From Gordonia shandongensis DSM 45094 (GTDB lineage Bacteria; Actinomycetota; Actinomycetes; Mycobacteriales; Mycobacteriaceae), in the NCBI RefSeq assembly GCF_000423025.1, contig NZ_AUHE01000017.1, positions 37,856 to 101,855 on the forward strand: a stretch of 64,000 nt of DNA, written 5' to 3'. Below the pieces are notes generated by a model. That model had not been told where the DNA came from. It was given only the letters and a program-made list of their open reading frames with translations, and did not search any database. Made by a program: the position numbers and the translations under genes. Of the stretch, positions 1 to 8,282 are shown in pieces. Numbering within the stretch: the first letter of the stretch is position 1; each line of letters begins with the position of its first letter.

Positions 1-456
1 GACCTCGGCGTCACCCTCGTCGAGGATGCGATGCGGGTCCTGCGCGGCGCGCTCCGCGAGGCCCGTCGCGATCTGGCCGGCCGCGGCATGCCGACGGCGA
101 TGGAGTCGCTGTCGATCCTGCTCGGCAAGGTGCGGGCCGACGAGTCCCAGTTCCGATTCCTGGTCCGCGAACAGCACGGCGGAGTCGCCGAGGTGCGTCG
201 CGCCATCGGCACGGAGCTGCGGCTGTTCTCTCGCGAGCTGGCGATCGACCTGGCTCGGGTGCCCGAACTGGCCCCGTGGGAGGCCGAGGATCTCGAGGTG
301 GCCGCGGATCTGATCGTCGCGATCATGATGACCACCGTCGCCGAGCTCCTCGACGGTGATGGACGGGATGCGTCCGAACGGCTTCTGGTGGAGCGCGCCG
401 AGAAGCAGTTGGTGATGGTCTTTCTCGGGATGAATCAGTGGCGTCCACGCGGTTGA
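1..456 (+). CDS. TetR-family regulator, C-terminal part (5' end outside window)
   Basis: The reading frame is open from base 1, so the start and the DNA-binding helix-turn-helix lie upstream of the window. About 151 residues remain. They are alpha-helical with an Arg-rich helix, a LVREQHGG segment and a helix pair around residues 90-120, typical of the ligand-binding/dimerisation half of TetR-family repressors (the segment resembles the TetR_C_33-like domain). The target cannot be named. The downstream kinase gene is 73 bases away on the same strand, but nothing shows they are cotranscribed. Family assignment is moderately sure; the role is unknown. Confidence 0.6.
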   Translation, partial: DLGVTLVEDAMRVLRGALREARRDLAGRGMPTAMESLSILLGKVRADESQFRFLVREQHGGVAEVRRAIGTELRLFSRELAIDLARVPELAPWEAEDLEVAADLIVAIMMTTVAELLDGDGRDASERLLVERAEKQLVMVFLGMNQWRPRG

Positions 457-529
457 TCGGGTCGACCGTCTGACGGACGGCGGTGCGCCCGACGCCGCGG
501 ATGTCCGAGTCATGGTGGATCATTGACGC

Positions 530-2032
530 ATGACACAGCAGGGATCGCGCGTGGGCGCCCGGTTCGGGCCGTATCGTCTCGACGCGCTGCTCGGCCACGG
601 CGGCATGGGTGAGGTCTACCGGGCCTACGACACGGTTCGCGATCGAGACGTCGCGATCAAGGTGTTGCACGAGAAGTTCGCGGGCGACGCCACCTACGAG
701 GAACGGTTCCGTCGGGAATGCCAGGCGGTGGCGAAACTCGGTGAGCCGCACATCATTCCGATCCACGACTACGGTGAGATCGACGGCGTCCTGTACCTCG
801 ACATGCGGCTCGTGGAGGGTGAGGATCTGCGGGCGCGGCTGCGCCGGACCGGCGCCGCGATCCCCGGGGATGCGGTCGCCGTCGTCGAGCAGGTGGCCGG
901 CGCGCTCGACGCCGCGCACCGGGCCGGGCTCGTCCACCGCGATGTGAAGCCGGAGAACGTCCTGGTGACGGAGAACGACTTCGCCTACCTGGTGGACTTC
1001 GGCATCGCGCATCAGAACGACGACACGAGGCTCACCCAGGCGGGGACCGCGATCGGGTCGTTGGCGTACATGGCGCCCGAGCAGTTCGACGGCGTGCCGA
1101 CCACTTCGGCCTCCGACACCTATGCGTTGGCTGCGGTCCTCTTCGAGATCTTGACCGGCCGACCGCCGTATCCCGGCGACTCGGTCAGCTCGGTGGTCCG
1201 GTCGACGGTGATGTCGCCGGTGCCGGTGCCGAGCCTGGTGAACCCCGCGGTGCCGCCGGCGCTCGACGCGGTGATCGCCCGGGGCCTCGACAAGGATCCC
1301 GCGGCCCGATTCGGGTCGGCGGGTGCGTTCGCCAAGGCTGCGCGTGCCGCCCTGGAGGGGCACTGGCCCGACGGCGACTCCTCGGCGACGGCGGTCACGG
1401 GTGCCGGTGCCGCGGCGTACGACCCGACCGTGATCGGGCAGCGACCGCCGACCTCCCCGTATTCGGGCCCCCAGCAGTTCTCGGGTCCCCAGCAGTTCTC
1501 GGGTCCCCAACAGTTCTCGGGTCCCCAACAGTTCTCGGGACCGATGGGCTACGGACCGCCGATGGGTACCGGGCCGCAGGGCTATGTCTACGAGGACGAT
1601 CGCGGTGGCAACGCGGTCCAGGTGGTTCTGGGGGTGCTGATCGCACTGCTGGTGTCGGCGCTGATCGCCATGGGGGTCTACTGGTTCGGGTTCCGGGACA
1701 GCGGCGACGAGAAGGCTGCGCCGACCACCACGGTCACCGACGTCGCCTCGCAGTCCGATGATCCGCCGGAGCCGTCGCCGTCCGAGGTGCCCAGCCCGCC
1801 GCCGGGCACCGTGCCGTGCAACGGGCAGGTCGGCGTGTGGGGCGGTGTCACGTCCTGCGAGTTCGCGCAGAACGTGTACCGGGCGTATGTGGCCGGCGGC
1901 CCCAAGGGGGAACCCCGGGTCGTCCGGGCGCACAGCCCGGTGACGCGCGAGGGATACACGATGACCTGTGCGCCGGAGACGGGGGTCGTGGTGTGTCGAG
2001 GCGGTAACAACGCAGTGGTGGTGATCATGTGA
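530..2032 (+). CDS. Transmembrane serine/threonine protein kinase (Pkn family)
   Basis: Hanks-type kinase of 500 residues that would phosphorylate Ser/Thr on cytoplasmic proteins in response to an external signal. Visible motifs: Gly-rich loop GHGGMGEV (22-29), ATP lysine K44 in VAIKVL, HRD with catalytic D138, DFG at 156-158, and YMAPEQ in the activation segment. Residues about 311-337 are a repeat linker (FSGPQQ units), a single membrane helix follows (about 362-388), then a Pro/Ser/Thr linker and an external domain with four cysteines. This is the PknA/B/H-like layout of mycobacteria with a distinct sensor domain. Its stop overlaps the start of the next gene by four bases (GTGA), so it is cotranslated with a secreted serine hydrolase, a possible functional partner. 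Confidence 0.93.
   Translation: MTQQGSRVGARFGPYRLDALLGHGGMGEVYRAYDTVRDRDVAIKVLHEKFAGDATYEERFRRECQAVAKLGEPHIIPIHDYGEIDGVLYLDMRLVEGEDLRARLRRTGAAIPGDAVAVVEQVAGALDAAHRAGLVHRDVKPENVLVTENDFAYLVDFGIAHQNDDTRLTQAGTAIGSLAYMAPEQFDGVPTTSASDTYALAAVLFEILTGRPPYPGDSVSSVVRSTVMSPVPVPSLVNPAVPPALDAVIARGLDKDPAARFGSAGAFAKAARAALEGHWPDGDSSATAVTGAGAAAYDPTVIGQRPPTSPYSGPQQFSGPQQFSGPQQFSGPQQFSGPMGYGPPMGTGPQGYVYEDDRGGNAVQVVLGVLIALLVSALIAMGVYWFGFRDSGDEKAAPTTTVTDVASQSDDPPEPSPSEVPSPPPGTVPCNGQVGVWGGVTSCEFAQNVYRAYVAGGPKGEPRVVRAHSPVTREGYTMTCAPETGVVVCRGGNNAVVVIM
1463..1541 (+). repeat. 18-bp coding tandem repeat in the kinase linker
   Basis: About four copies of an 18-base unit (CAGCAGTTCTCGGGTCCC and one-base variants) encode the FSGPQQ hexapeptide in the juxtamembrane linker. 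Copies alternate CAG/CAA at the same place, so the array has begun to diverge. Being a multiple of three, it can change length without shifting the frame. Confidence 0.85.
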
Positions 2033-2934
2033 CGGCCGTTCGGTGGGGGCGCGGGCGGTTCGGCCGAACGGTCGCCGCGGTGACGGCCGCGGTGTGCGCG
2101 CTGTCGGCGGCGGCGTGCGGATCGTCCGACGACGAGCCGGTGACGACGGTGACCGTGACGTCGACGCCGGGCGCGTCGTCGGCCCCGTCGGAACCGTCGA
2201 CGCGGCACACCGACTCCGGCGCGAAGCTGGCCGCGGGCTTCACGAAGCTGCAGGCGTCGCTGTCGTCGCCGGTCGGCGTCGCGATCGTTCCGGTCGGCGG
2301 CGGTGATCCGGTGGTGTTCGGCGACCAGACGCCGCGGGTGGCGTGGTCGACGATCAAGGTGCCGCTCGCGGTGGCAGCCGAGCGGAAGAACGGTCGGAGT
2401 GACGCCGAGGCGGCCGCGATCGTGAACTCCGACAATGCTGCGGCCGAGTCCCTCTGGGGGTCGCTCGGAACGCCGAAGCAGGCGGCCGCGGCCGTGACCG
2501 AGGTCCTGCGCGAAGGGGGCGACGAGAAGTCGACGGTGCCCTCGGAGCGTGCTCGCGAGGGCTTCTCGATCTTCGGCCAGACGCGCTGGTCGGTTCGGGA
2601 TGCGGCGACGTTCACGGCGGCGTTGCCGTGCATGGACGGCACCGACCACGTGCTGGAGTTGATGGGCGGTGTCGCGGGCAACCAGCAGTGGGGTCTGGAG
2701 GCGATCGAGAAGCGGGCGACGGCCGTGAAGGGCGGCTGGGGACCGGCCGAGAACGGCGGATATCTGGTCAGGCAGATCGGGATCGTGACGCTCCGCAACG
2801 GCGCGCGCGTGGCCGTGGCGATGGCGACGCAGACCGCCGCGGGTTCGGATGCCGAGGGTGCCGCGGTGCTCAGCTCGGTGGGCGAGTGGATCGGTGAGAA
2901 CCTCACGGCCGTGCCGTCGGGTCGCTGCCGCTGA
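2029..2934 (+). CDS. Lipoprotein with class A beta-lactamase-like serine hydrolase domain
   Basis: 301 residues from a GTG overlapping the kinase stop. The N-terminus is a signal peptide ending in SAAAC, so a lipid-anchored extracytoplasmic protein is likely (the lipobox has Ala rather than Leu at -3). The three active-site motifs of the penicillin-recognising fold are present in order: S107-T-I-K110, S134-D-N136, and K234-G-G236 in place of the usual K-T/S-G. This points to an acyl-serine hydrolase, but the third motif and the absence of a clear omega-loop Glu leave true beta-lactamase activity doubtful; a peptidoglycan-related or binding role is also possible. A paralogue follows at 3043. 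Confidence 0.75.
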   Translation: MTAVRWGRGRFGRTVAAVTAAVCALSAAACGSSDDEPVTTVTVTSTPGASSAPSEPSTRHTDSGAKLAAGFTKLQASLSSPVGVAIVPVGGGDPVVFGDQTPRVAWSTIKVPLAVAAERKNGRSDAEAAAIVNSDNAAAESLWGSLGTPKQAAAAVTEVLREGGDEKSTVPSERAREGFSIFGQTRWSVRDAATFTAALPCMDGTDHVLELMGGVAGNQQWGLEAIEKRATAVKGGWGPAENGGYLVRQIGIVTLRNGARVAVAMATQTAAGSDAEGAAVLSSVGEWIGENLTAVPSGRCR

Positions 2935-3042
2935 CGTCTCGAGGTAACGCTCCGGCTACGCGCTGATTGCGGGTCCAGTACGCGCCGATGACGGGGCACC
3001 CCGGGCACCCTATTGTTACAGATGTTACTGGAGTGGCGATAG

Positions 3043-3999
3043 GTGTTTGGGGTGAGGAGTGGTGTCGTGCGGTTGGCGCGTGTGGCGGGAACGGTGAGCG
3101 TGACCGCGGTGATGCTGGGAGCCGTGGTGACGGGTGCGGGGGCCGGGACGGCCCAGGCGCTACCGGGACTTCCCCCACTGCCGCCCCTGCCGACACTGCC
3201 GACACTGCCGTCGATCCCGGGACTGCCTGCGCCGCCGCCCACCGTCGACCTGCAGAAGAGCTTCTCGTCGCTGAGCCGGAGCCTGACGAAGGCGACACCG
3301 GGGCGGATCGGCCTGGCCCTCACTCCGACGGGCGGTGCGCGAGGCCAGTTCTTCGGAACGGTACGGACGGCACGTGCCTGGTCGACACTGAAGGTTCCCG
3401 TTGCCGTGGCCGCCGAACGCGCGGGAGTCGACGATCTGGCGCGGCTGGAGTCATCGTCGATCCGCCGGTCCGACAACGACGCCGCCGAGACGCTGTGGAC
3501 GTCGCTGGGATCGACGCGCGAAGCGGTCGACGCGGTGACCGGCGTACTGCGCGAGGGCGGCGACACGCGCACGAGGGTCATCTCGGAGCTGAGCCGGCCG
3601 CCGGGTTTCCCCGGTGCCACCCGGTGGGCGACCACCGATCAGTCGGTCTTCGCCGCCAACCTGCCGTGCCTCGACGGCGCCGACCCGGTCCTGCGGAACA
3701 TGGGGTCGGTGGCCGCGAATCAGCGGTGGGGTCTGGCGCGCAGCACCTCGCGCACCGTCCGGACAGCGGTGAAGGGCGGGTGGGGGCCGGTCTCCGATGA
3801 GACGGGGAGATACGTGGTGCGTCAGCTCGCCGTCGTGACCACCTCGCGGGGTTCGATGGGCGTCAGCCTCGTGGCCCTCCCGAAGAGCGGAACGTTCGTC
3901 GACGGCCAACGCATGCTGACGCGCATGGCCGGCTGGGTGCGGAAGAACCTGCGGCACCTGACCGTCGGTGCGTGCGGCCCGGCCCTGCCCAGGTTGTAG
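3043..3999 (+). CDS. Secreted class A beta-lactamase-like serine hydrolase (paralogue of preceding gene)
   Basis: 318 residues from GTG, with a Sec signal peptide ending around AQA and then a mature N-terminus rich in LPxLP units (roughly residues 42-65), a Pro/Leu stretch that may span the outer wall layer. Motifs match the upstream protein: S114-T-L-K117, S143-D-N145, K244-G-G. Unlike its neighbour it has no lipobox cysteine, so the pair is one lipid-anchored and one secreted form of the same enzyme type. It is 108 bases downstream with its own promoter region. Substrate unknown. Confidence 0.75.
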   Translation: MFGVRSGVVRLARVAGTVSVTAVMLGAVVTGAGAGTAQALPGLPPLPPLPTLPTLPSIPGLPAPPPTVDLQKSFSSLSRSLTKATPGRIGLALTPTGGARGQFFGTVRTARAWSTLKVPVAVAAERAGVDDLARLESSSIRRSDNDAAETLWTSLGSTREAVDAVTGVLREGGDTRTRVISELSRPPGFPGATRWATTDQSVFAANLPCLDGADPVLRNMGSVAANQRWGLARSTSRTVRTAVKGGWGPVSDETGRYVVRQLAVVTTSRGSMGVSLVALPKSGTFVDGQRMLTRMAGWVRKNLRHLTVGACGPALPRL

Positions 4000-4043
4000 T
4001 GCCCGGGCTGTAGTACCCGGGCTGTGGGACCCGGACTGCCGGC
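3988..4043. repeat. Degenerate 14-bp tandem array over a convergent gene junction
   Basis: Four adjacent 14-base units starting CCCAGG, CCCGGG, CCCGGG and CCCGGA fill the gap between the serine hydrolase gene and the convergent peptidase gene. The hydrolase stop TAG lies in unit 1 and TAG recurs at the same place in unit 2. Similar arrays occur at other gene ends in this window. Confidence 0.75.
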
Positions 4044-4044
4044 G

Positions 4045-5421
4045 TCAGCGGTCGGTGAACCTCGACAGCAGCAGGGCCTCGGCGAGCGCCGTCCGCCGGA
4101 TCTCCTCGGGGTCGACGCTCTCGTTGGGCGCGTGGATGGCGCACAGCGGCTCCTCGACGCCGAGGAGGGCGATCTCGGCGTGCGGCACCGCTTCGGCGAG
4201 CACCGTGCACAGGGGGATCGACCCGCCCTGCCCGGAGAACACCACGGGGAGGCCGTCGTATGCGGACGACATCGCATCGATCAACCGCCGGTAGGCCGGC
4301 CCGTCCGTGGCGGCCGAGAACGGCCGACCGAACGCGTCGGGCTCCAACTCCACGGTGCACCCCCACGGGATGTGCGCACGCAGATGCGCCTCGAGTCGCG
4401 CATAGGCCTCGCGCGGTTCGGTGCCCGGCGGAACACGCAGGTTCAGCATCGCGGCGGCGGTCGGCATGATCGCCGCCGCGCACTCGGCGGTGCTCGGGGC
4501 GTCCATGCCGATGACGGTGACGGCGGGTCGCGCCCACGCCATGTCGGCGGGGGTGCCGCTGCCGAGGACCTCGGTGCCGGGGAGTGCGCCGACCATCTCG
4601 TGGAACTGCGCGGCGGTGACGTCGACGCCGCTCCACCGCTGATCGGCGGCCAGCTGGTCGATCGCGGTGTCGCCCGCATCGGTGCGCAGCGACGCCAACC
4701 CCGCGATCAGAGCGGCCATCGCGTCCGGCGCGGGACCGCCTGCGGCACCGGAGTGGACGCCGTTCTCCAAGGCCGAGACCGTGACCTTCACGTTCACCAC
4801 ACCCCGGAGGCTGGTGGTGAGGGTCGGGACGCCCACCGCGACGTTCCCGGTGTCGCCGATCAGGATGAGGTCGGCGTCGAAGAGGTCGGGACGCTCGGCC
4901 ACGAGGTCTTCGATCCCCTCACCGCCGGCCTCCTCGGACCCCTCGATGATGATTCGGACACCGCAGGCGATGTCGTCGGCCGCGGCGCGCAGCGCGGTGA
5001 GGTGCGCGATGAGATTGCCCTTGCAGTCGGCGCTGCCGCGCCCGTACCAGCGTCCGTCACGGGGGGTGAGCTCGAAGGGCGGCGAATCCCACAGGGACTC
5101 ATCGCCGGCCGGTTGCACGTCGTGATGACTGTAGAGGGCCACCGTGGGGCTGCCCTCGGGTCCCGGGCGGTATCCCGTCACGGCGAACGAACCGTCGGAC
5201 GTGGGGATGACCTCCGTGTCGAATCCGAGGTCGCCGAATGCCGCGGCCACCCAGTCGGCGCTCGCACGGCACTCGGCGGCGCGGCTCGCGTCGAGATGGA
5301 TCGACGCGAACGACACCAGTGCCGCCAGATCGTCGCGGGCGCGGTCCATCAGGGTCGTCACGCGGGCGGACAGGTCGGCCGGGTCGGGCGCGACGACGGA
5401 ACGAGCGGAGCCATCGGTCAT
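4045..5421 (-). CDS. M20/M28-family metallopeptidase (dipeptidase)
   Basis: 458 residues. A di-zinc aminoacyl/dipeptide hydrolase of the M20 family acting in the cytoplasm. Visible ligand motifs: YSHHDVQP (His), GRGSADCKGN (bridging Asp), EGSEEAGGEG (catalytic Glu and next Glu), IGDTGN (Asp) and SGQGGSIP near the C-terminus. The dimerisation domain sits in between. The frame is open further upstream, but the ATG giving MTDGSARS is where family similarity begins. Length fits the family (about 440-470). Transcribed convergently with the serine hydrolases; the exact dipeptide substrate is unknown. Confidence 0.9.
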   Translation of the reverse strand: MTDGSARSVVAPDPADLSARVTTLMDRARDDLAALVSFASIHLDASRAAECRASADWVAAAFGDLGFDTEVIPTSDGSFAVTGYRPGPEGSPTVALYSHHDVQPAGDESLWDSPPFELTPRDGRWYGRGSADCKGNLIAHLTALRAAADDIACGVRIIIEGSEEAGGEGIEDLVAERPDLFDADLILIGDTGNVAVGVPTLTTSLRGVVNVKVTVSALENGVHSGAAGGPAPDAMAALIAGLASLRTDAGDTAIDQLAADQRWSGVDVTAAQFHEMVGALPGTEVLGSGTPADMAWARPAVTVIGMDAPSTAECAAAIMPTAAAMLNLRVPPGTEPREAYARLEAHLRAHIPWGCTVELEPDAFGRPFSAATDGPAYRRLIDAMSSAYDGLPVVFSGQGGSIPLCTVLAEAVPHAEIALLGVEEPLCAIHAPNESVDPEEIRRTALAEALLLSRFTDR

Positions 5422-5443
5422 GACATCAAGGATGGCACGCCCG

Positions 5444-5488
5444 CGGCTGCCGTGCTCGGTGCCGTCGTGCTCGCGGCTGCCGCGCTCG
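5444..5488. repeat. 15-bp tandem repeat, three units
   Basis: Three 15-base units (CGGCTGCCGTGCTCG, GTGCCGTCGTGCTCG, CGGCTGCCGCGCTCG) lie between the peptidase start and the stop of the downstream-facing pirin gene. Noncoding; no function seen. Confidence 0.7.
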
Positions 5489-5494
5489 GGGCCG

Positions 5495-6298
5495 TCACAC
5501 CGACCGGGGAACGTCGAACGACGCGTGCATCTCCCAGTAGAGGATCTCCGCGGCGTCGATGCCCTCGGCGGTGACCGTGACCGGTCCCGCGTCGGTGAGG
5601 CGCAGCGCATCTCCCTGCGAGAGCGCGCCGCCGGGTGCGCTCGTGTCGAACGATGCGGCGTCGGTCCCGGCGACCTCGACGGTCACGGCCCCGCGCACCA
5701 CGTACAGGTGGCCGAAGGGCGCACCCGGCAGCTCGACGGGACGTCCGGGGTGCGGGCGCGCGATGTGCAGTGCGGCATACCGGTTCCGGATCGGCAGGGC
5801 GGTCTCGGGGGCGTCGCTGCGACCGGAGACGGCGACCACCGGATCACCGGTGGCCAGGGCGTCGGTGAGATCCGCCGAACGGTGCGCGGGCTCGAGGTCG
5901 TCGGTGTGCGGCGGCACCCACATCTGGACCACGCGCACCGAGGCGCCCCGGTGGGTGGTGTTCGCATTCCGCTCGGAGTGGGTGACGCCGCGGCCGGCGG
6001 TCATCGCGCCCACGGTGCCCGCCGCCAGGGTCTCGGCGGTCCCGTGTGAATCGCGGTGCGCGACGGCGCCGTCCACCACCCACGTGACGATCTCCATGTT
6101 CCGGTGCCGGTGGGCGTCGAGTCCCTCGCCGGGTGCCACCACGTCGTCGTTGTGCATCGCGAGGACGCCGTGGGCATTGCCGAACAGGTCGAAGTTCCCG
6201 GTGCCGGGGAACGACTGCCGGGAGGTGAGCCATTCGTTCGCCCAGAAGTGGCGGCTGCTCGACGGGATGAGGCGCGCCGTCGGTGCGGGTGGGGTCAT
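5495..6298 (-). CDS. Pirin-family protein (third gene of pirin-marR-pirin operon)
   Basis: 267 residues, bicupin pirin fold: the N-terminal cupin carries HRHRNMEIVTWV and a later His/Glu-rich segment (GVTHSERN) that usually bind one Fe. The protein starts MTPPAPTA; its ATG overlaps the marR stop by four bases (ATGA), so translation is coupled. Pirins are quercetin-dioxygenase-like or redox-sensing regulators; which applies here cannot be told. It is the shorter, YhhW-like of two pirins in this operon. Confidence 0.88.
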   Translation of the reverse strand: MTPPAPTARLIPSSSRHFWANEWLTSRQSFPGTGNFDLFGNAHGVLAMHNDDVVAPGEGLDAHRHRNMEIVTWVVDGAVAHRDSHGTAETLAAGTVGAMTAGRGVTHSERNANTTHRGASVRVVQMWVPPHTDDLEPAHRSADLTDALATGDPVVAVSGRSDAPETALPIRNRYAALHIARPHPGRPVELPGAPFGHLYVVRGAVTVEVAGTDAASFDTSAPGGALSQGDALRLTDAGPVTVTAEGIDAAEILYWEMHASFDVPRSV

Positions 6299-6744
6299 GG
6301 TTGCTCGAATCGGTCGAGGTGGGTGGACAGGTGCGTCATGGTGTCGGCGAGCGGTCCCCACGCGTCGTCGGGGACCGCGGTGAAGAACAGCTCGTCGACG
6401 TCGGCGACGTGGGCGGGTGCCGCTGCCTCGAACGCCGCGGTGCCCGCCTCGGTGAGGATCGCGTAGCTTCCGCGACGGTCCTCGCGTGCGGGTTCGCGCC
6501 GCAACCACCCCCGACGGCACAGGGCGTCGACCTGGTAGGAGAGGCGCGACGCCGAGAAGACCAGGTGTCGACGCAGTTCGTGCATGCGCAGTCGACGCCC
6601 CGGGCTCTCGTGGAGTCGGAGCAGGAGGTGGTATTCGTGCAGGCTCATGCCGGCGTCGCGCAGCCGCCGGTCGAGCTCGATCTGCAGGCGGGCGGAGTTC
6701 TCGATGAACATCCGCCACGCCGCGGTGCGCACGTCGTCGGACAT
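6295..6744 (-). CDS. MarR-family transcriptional regulator
   Basis: 149 residues with the winged helix-turn-helix of MarR proteins: MSLHEYHLLLRL, then LRRHLVFSASRLSYQVDAL (recognition helix) and REDRRGSYAILTEAG (wing). It is sandwiched between two pirin genes, overlapping the upstream one by one base (TGATG) and the downstream one by four (ATGA). Such regulators usually repress their own operon and respond to phenolics or oxidants; the inverted repeat at 7771-7784 upstream of the first gene is the natural operator candidate. Confidence 0.92.
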   Translation of the reverse strand: MSDDVRTAAWRMFIENSARLQIELDRRLRDAGMSLHEYHLLLRLHESPGRRLRMHELRRHLVFSASRLSYQVDALCRRGWLRREPAREDRRGSYAILTEAGTAAFEAAAPAHVADVDELFFTAVPDDAWGPLADTMTHLSTHLDRFEQP

Positions 6745-7712
6745 CAGCGCGTGTGCGGTGTCAGTGCGTCCGGTGGGACGACGCCGAATCGCCCAGACCG
6801 GTAGTCCTCGAGGGCTTCGACGAGCTGTTCGCGGGTGTTCATCACGAAGGGACCGTACTGCGCCACGGGCTCCCGGATCGGGCGGCCGCCGAGGAGGAGC
6901 ACCTCCATGGCGGGCCGGTGCGAGTCCTGGCCGTCGTCGGCGGCGACGCTCAGGTGGTCGCCGGTTCCGAGGACCGCGAGTTGCCCCTGGTGGACGGGTC
7001 GCTGCTCGTCGCCGACGGTGCCGCGGCCGGACAGGACGTACACCAGCGCGTTGAAGTCGGCACGCCACGGCGTCGACAGGCGGGCGCCCGGCGCGACGGT
7101 GGCGTGGGCGAAGGTGATCGGCGTGTGGGTGGCTCCGGGGCCGGTGTGCCCGTCGATCTCGCCGGCGATCAGCCGGACGAGCGTGCCGGCGTCGTCGGAC
7201 GACAGGAGCTCCACGTGCCCGCTCTCCAGGTTCTGGTACCTCGGCGTGAGGAACTTGTCGGAGGCGGGGAGATTCACCCACAGTTGGACGCCGTGGAACA
7301 GACCGCCGGAGTCGACGAGCTCCACGGGCGGGGTCTCGATGTGCAGAATTCCCGACCCCGCGGTCATCCACTGGGTGGCGCCGTTCTCGATGACGCCGCC
7401 GCCACCGGTGGAGTCCTGGTGCGCGAAACGTCCGTCGATCATGTAGGTGACGGTCTCGAATCCGCGGTGCGGATGCCAGTCGGTGCCGCGGGGCTGCCCC
7501 GGTTCGTAATCGACCTCGCCCATCTGGTCCATGTGGATGAACGGGTCGAGGAGTCGGGGGTGGACGCCGGCGAAGGCGCGGACGACGGGGAAGCCCTCAC
7601 CCTCGAATCCGTGCGGTCCGGTCGTGATGCCGGTGACCGGGCGGCCCACGCTGTCGGGGCCGGGGCGGCTGATGCGGGGCAGGGTGAGGGTGTCGGCGGT
7701 GACGGCGGGCAT
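6744..7712 (-). CDS. Pirin-family protein (first gene of pirin-marR-pirin operon)
   Basis: 322 residues, full-length bicupin pirin. Metal-site motifs HPHRGFETVTYM and the GSGILHIETP segment are present, with a second cupin (NALVYVLSGRGTV) and a conserved PIREPVAQYGPFVMN C-terminal signature. Start ATG has a strong ribosome site AAGGAGG six bases ahead. It leads an operon with marR and a second, divergent pirin. In this copy the metal-site Glu position is occupied by GSGILHIE rather than SGIxHSE, so iron binding should be treated as likely rather than certain. Confidence 0.9.
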   Translation of the reverse strand: MPAVTADTLTLPRISRPGPDSVGRPVTGITTGPHGFEGEGFPVVRAFAGVHPRLLDPFIHMDQMGEVDYEPGQPRGTDWHPHRGFETVTYMIDGRFAHQDSTGGGGVIENGATQWMTAGSGILHIETPPVELVDSGGLFHGVQLWVNLPASDKFLTPRYQNLESGHVELLSSDDAGTLVRLIAGEIDGHTGPGATHTPITFAHATVAPGARLSTPWRADFNALVYVLSGRGTVGDEQRPVHQGQLAVLGTGDHLSVAADDGQDSHRPAMEVLLLGGRPIREPVAQYGPFVMNTREQLVEALEDYRSGRFGVVPPDALTPHTR

Positions 7713-7770
7713 GGTGTCCTCCTTCGGGGAGTCCCGCCTCGCGGGTCTCCCTGGCTGCGCGTCCAGTTTA

Positions 7771-7784
7771 GTTCAGATTTGAAC
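7771..7784. promoter_or_regulatory. Candidate MarR operator (inverted repeat)
   Basis: GTTCA-GATT-TGAAC, 59 bases upstream of the first pirin start and in the promoter zone. MarR proteins typically bind 14-20 base AT-rich palindromes of the TTCAAATTTGAA kind, so autoregulation by the operon's own MarR is the simplest reading. Confidence 0.5.
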
Positions 7785-7858
7785 GACTGTGGTCGGCTCA
7801 ACACGCATATCCGAGGTTTCATTCCCCGACAGCGCACGAAGCGTCATACTCTGGGGCC

Positions 7859-8272
7859 ATGGCCATCAATCCGATCGTCGACCGTCCCGGGCGCGGCAAC
7901 GACCGTCAGCGTCTGCGCAAACTCGCGCAGGCGGCGCTCAACGCCGACCAGACGGTCGATCAGGTCGAGGGCATCGTCGGCGACATCGGCCCGGTCCTGG
8001 CCTCGATGGGCGCCACGATCGAGGGGCTCGACTCCACGATCGACAGGTTGAACGTGACGCTCGACCAGATGAACACGACGATCGCGAAGGTCGACGACAC
8101 CGTGCTGCGCATGGCGAGCGTCGTCTCGCGCCTCGAAACCGTCACCGGTCGGGTCGAGGCCGTCGTCGCCGTCGCCGAACAGGCCCTCAAACCCCTCACG
8201 ATGCTCGAGTCGGCCGGCCACACGATCGAAGCCGTCGGTCGGGGCGTGGCATCCCGATTCGGGATCCGCTGA
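7859..8272 (+). CDS. Small coiled-coil protein of unknown function
   Basis: 137 residues. No enzyme motif recognised. After a basic N-terminus (residues 1-25) the middle is a long amphipathic heptad-type helix (about 30-115, with repeated DxTIxxLNxTLDQMNTTI spacing) and no cysteine, signal peptide or membrane helix. Such proteins are often scaffolds or phospholipid/cell-envelope accessory factors, but nothing here decides. A CATACT -10-like hexamer ends eight bases before the ATG, so the mRNA may be leaderless or nearly so. The lipase-like gene follows after ten bases and is probably cotranscribed. Confidence 0.7.
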   Translation: MAINPIVDRPGRGNDRQRLRKLAQAALNADQTVDQVEGIVGDIGPVLASMGATIEGLDSTIDRLNVTLDQMNTTIAKVDDTVLRMASVVSRLETVTGRVEAVVAVAEQALKPLTMLESAGHTIEAVGRGVASRFGIR

Positions 8273-8282
8273 GCGACGCACC

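Noticed and set aside
1463..1541. Possible CRISPR-like repeat
   Set aside because: 18-base units are contiguous with no spacers and code for a peptide repeat.
2029..3999. Calling the serine hydrolases beta-lactamases
   Set aside because: SxxK and SDN are present but KTG is KGG and no omega-loop Glu is clear; resistance function is unsupported.
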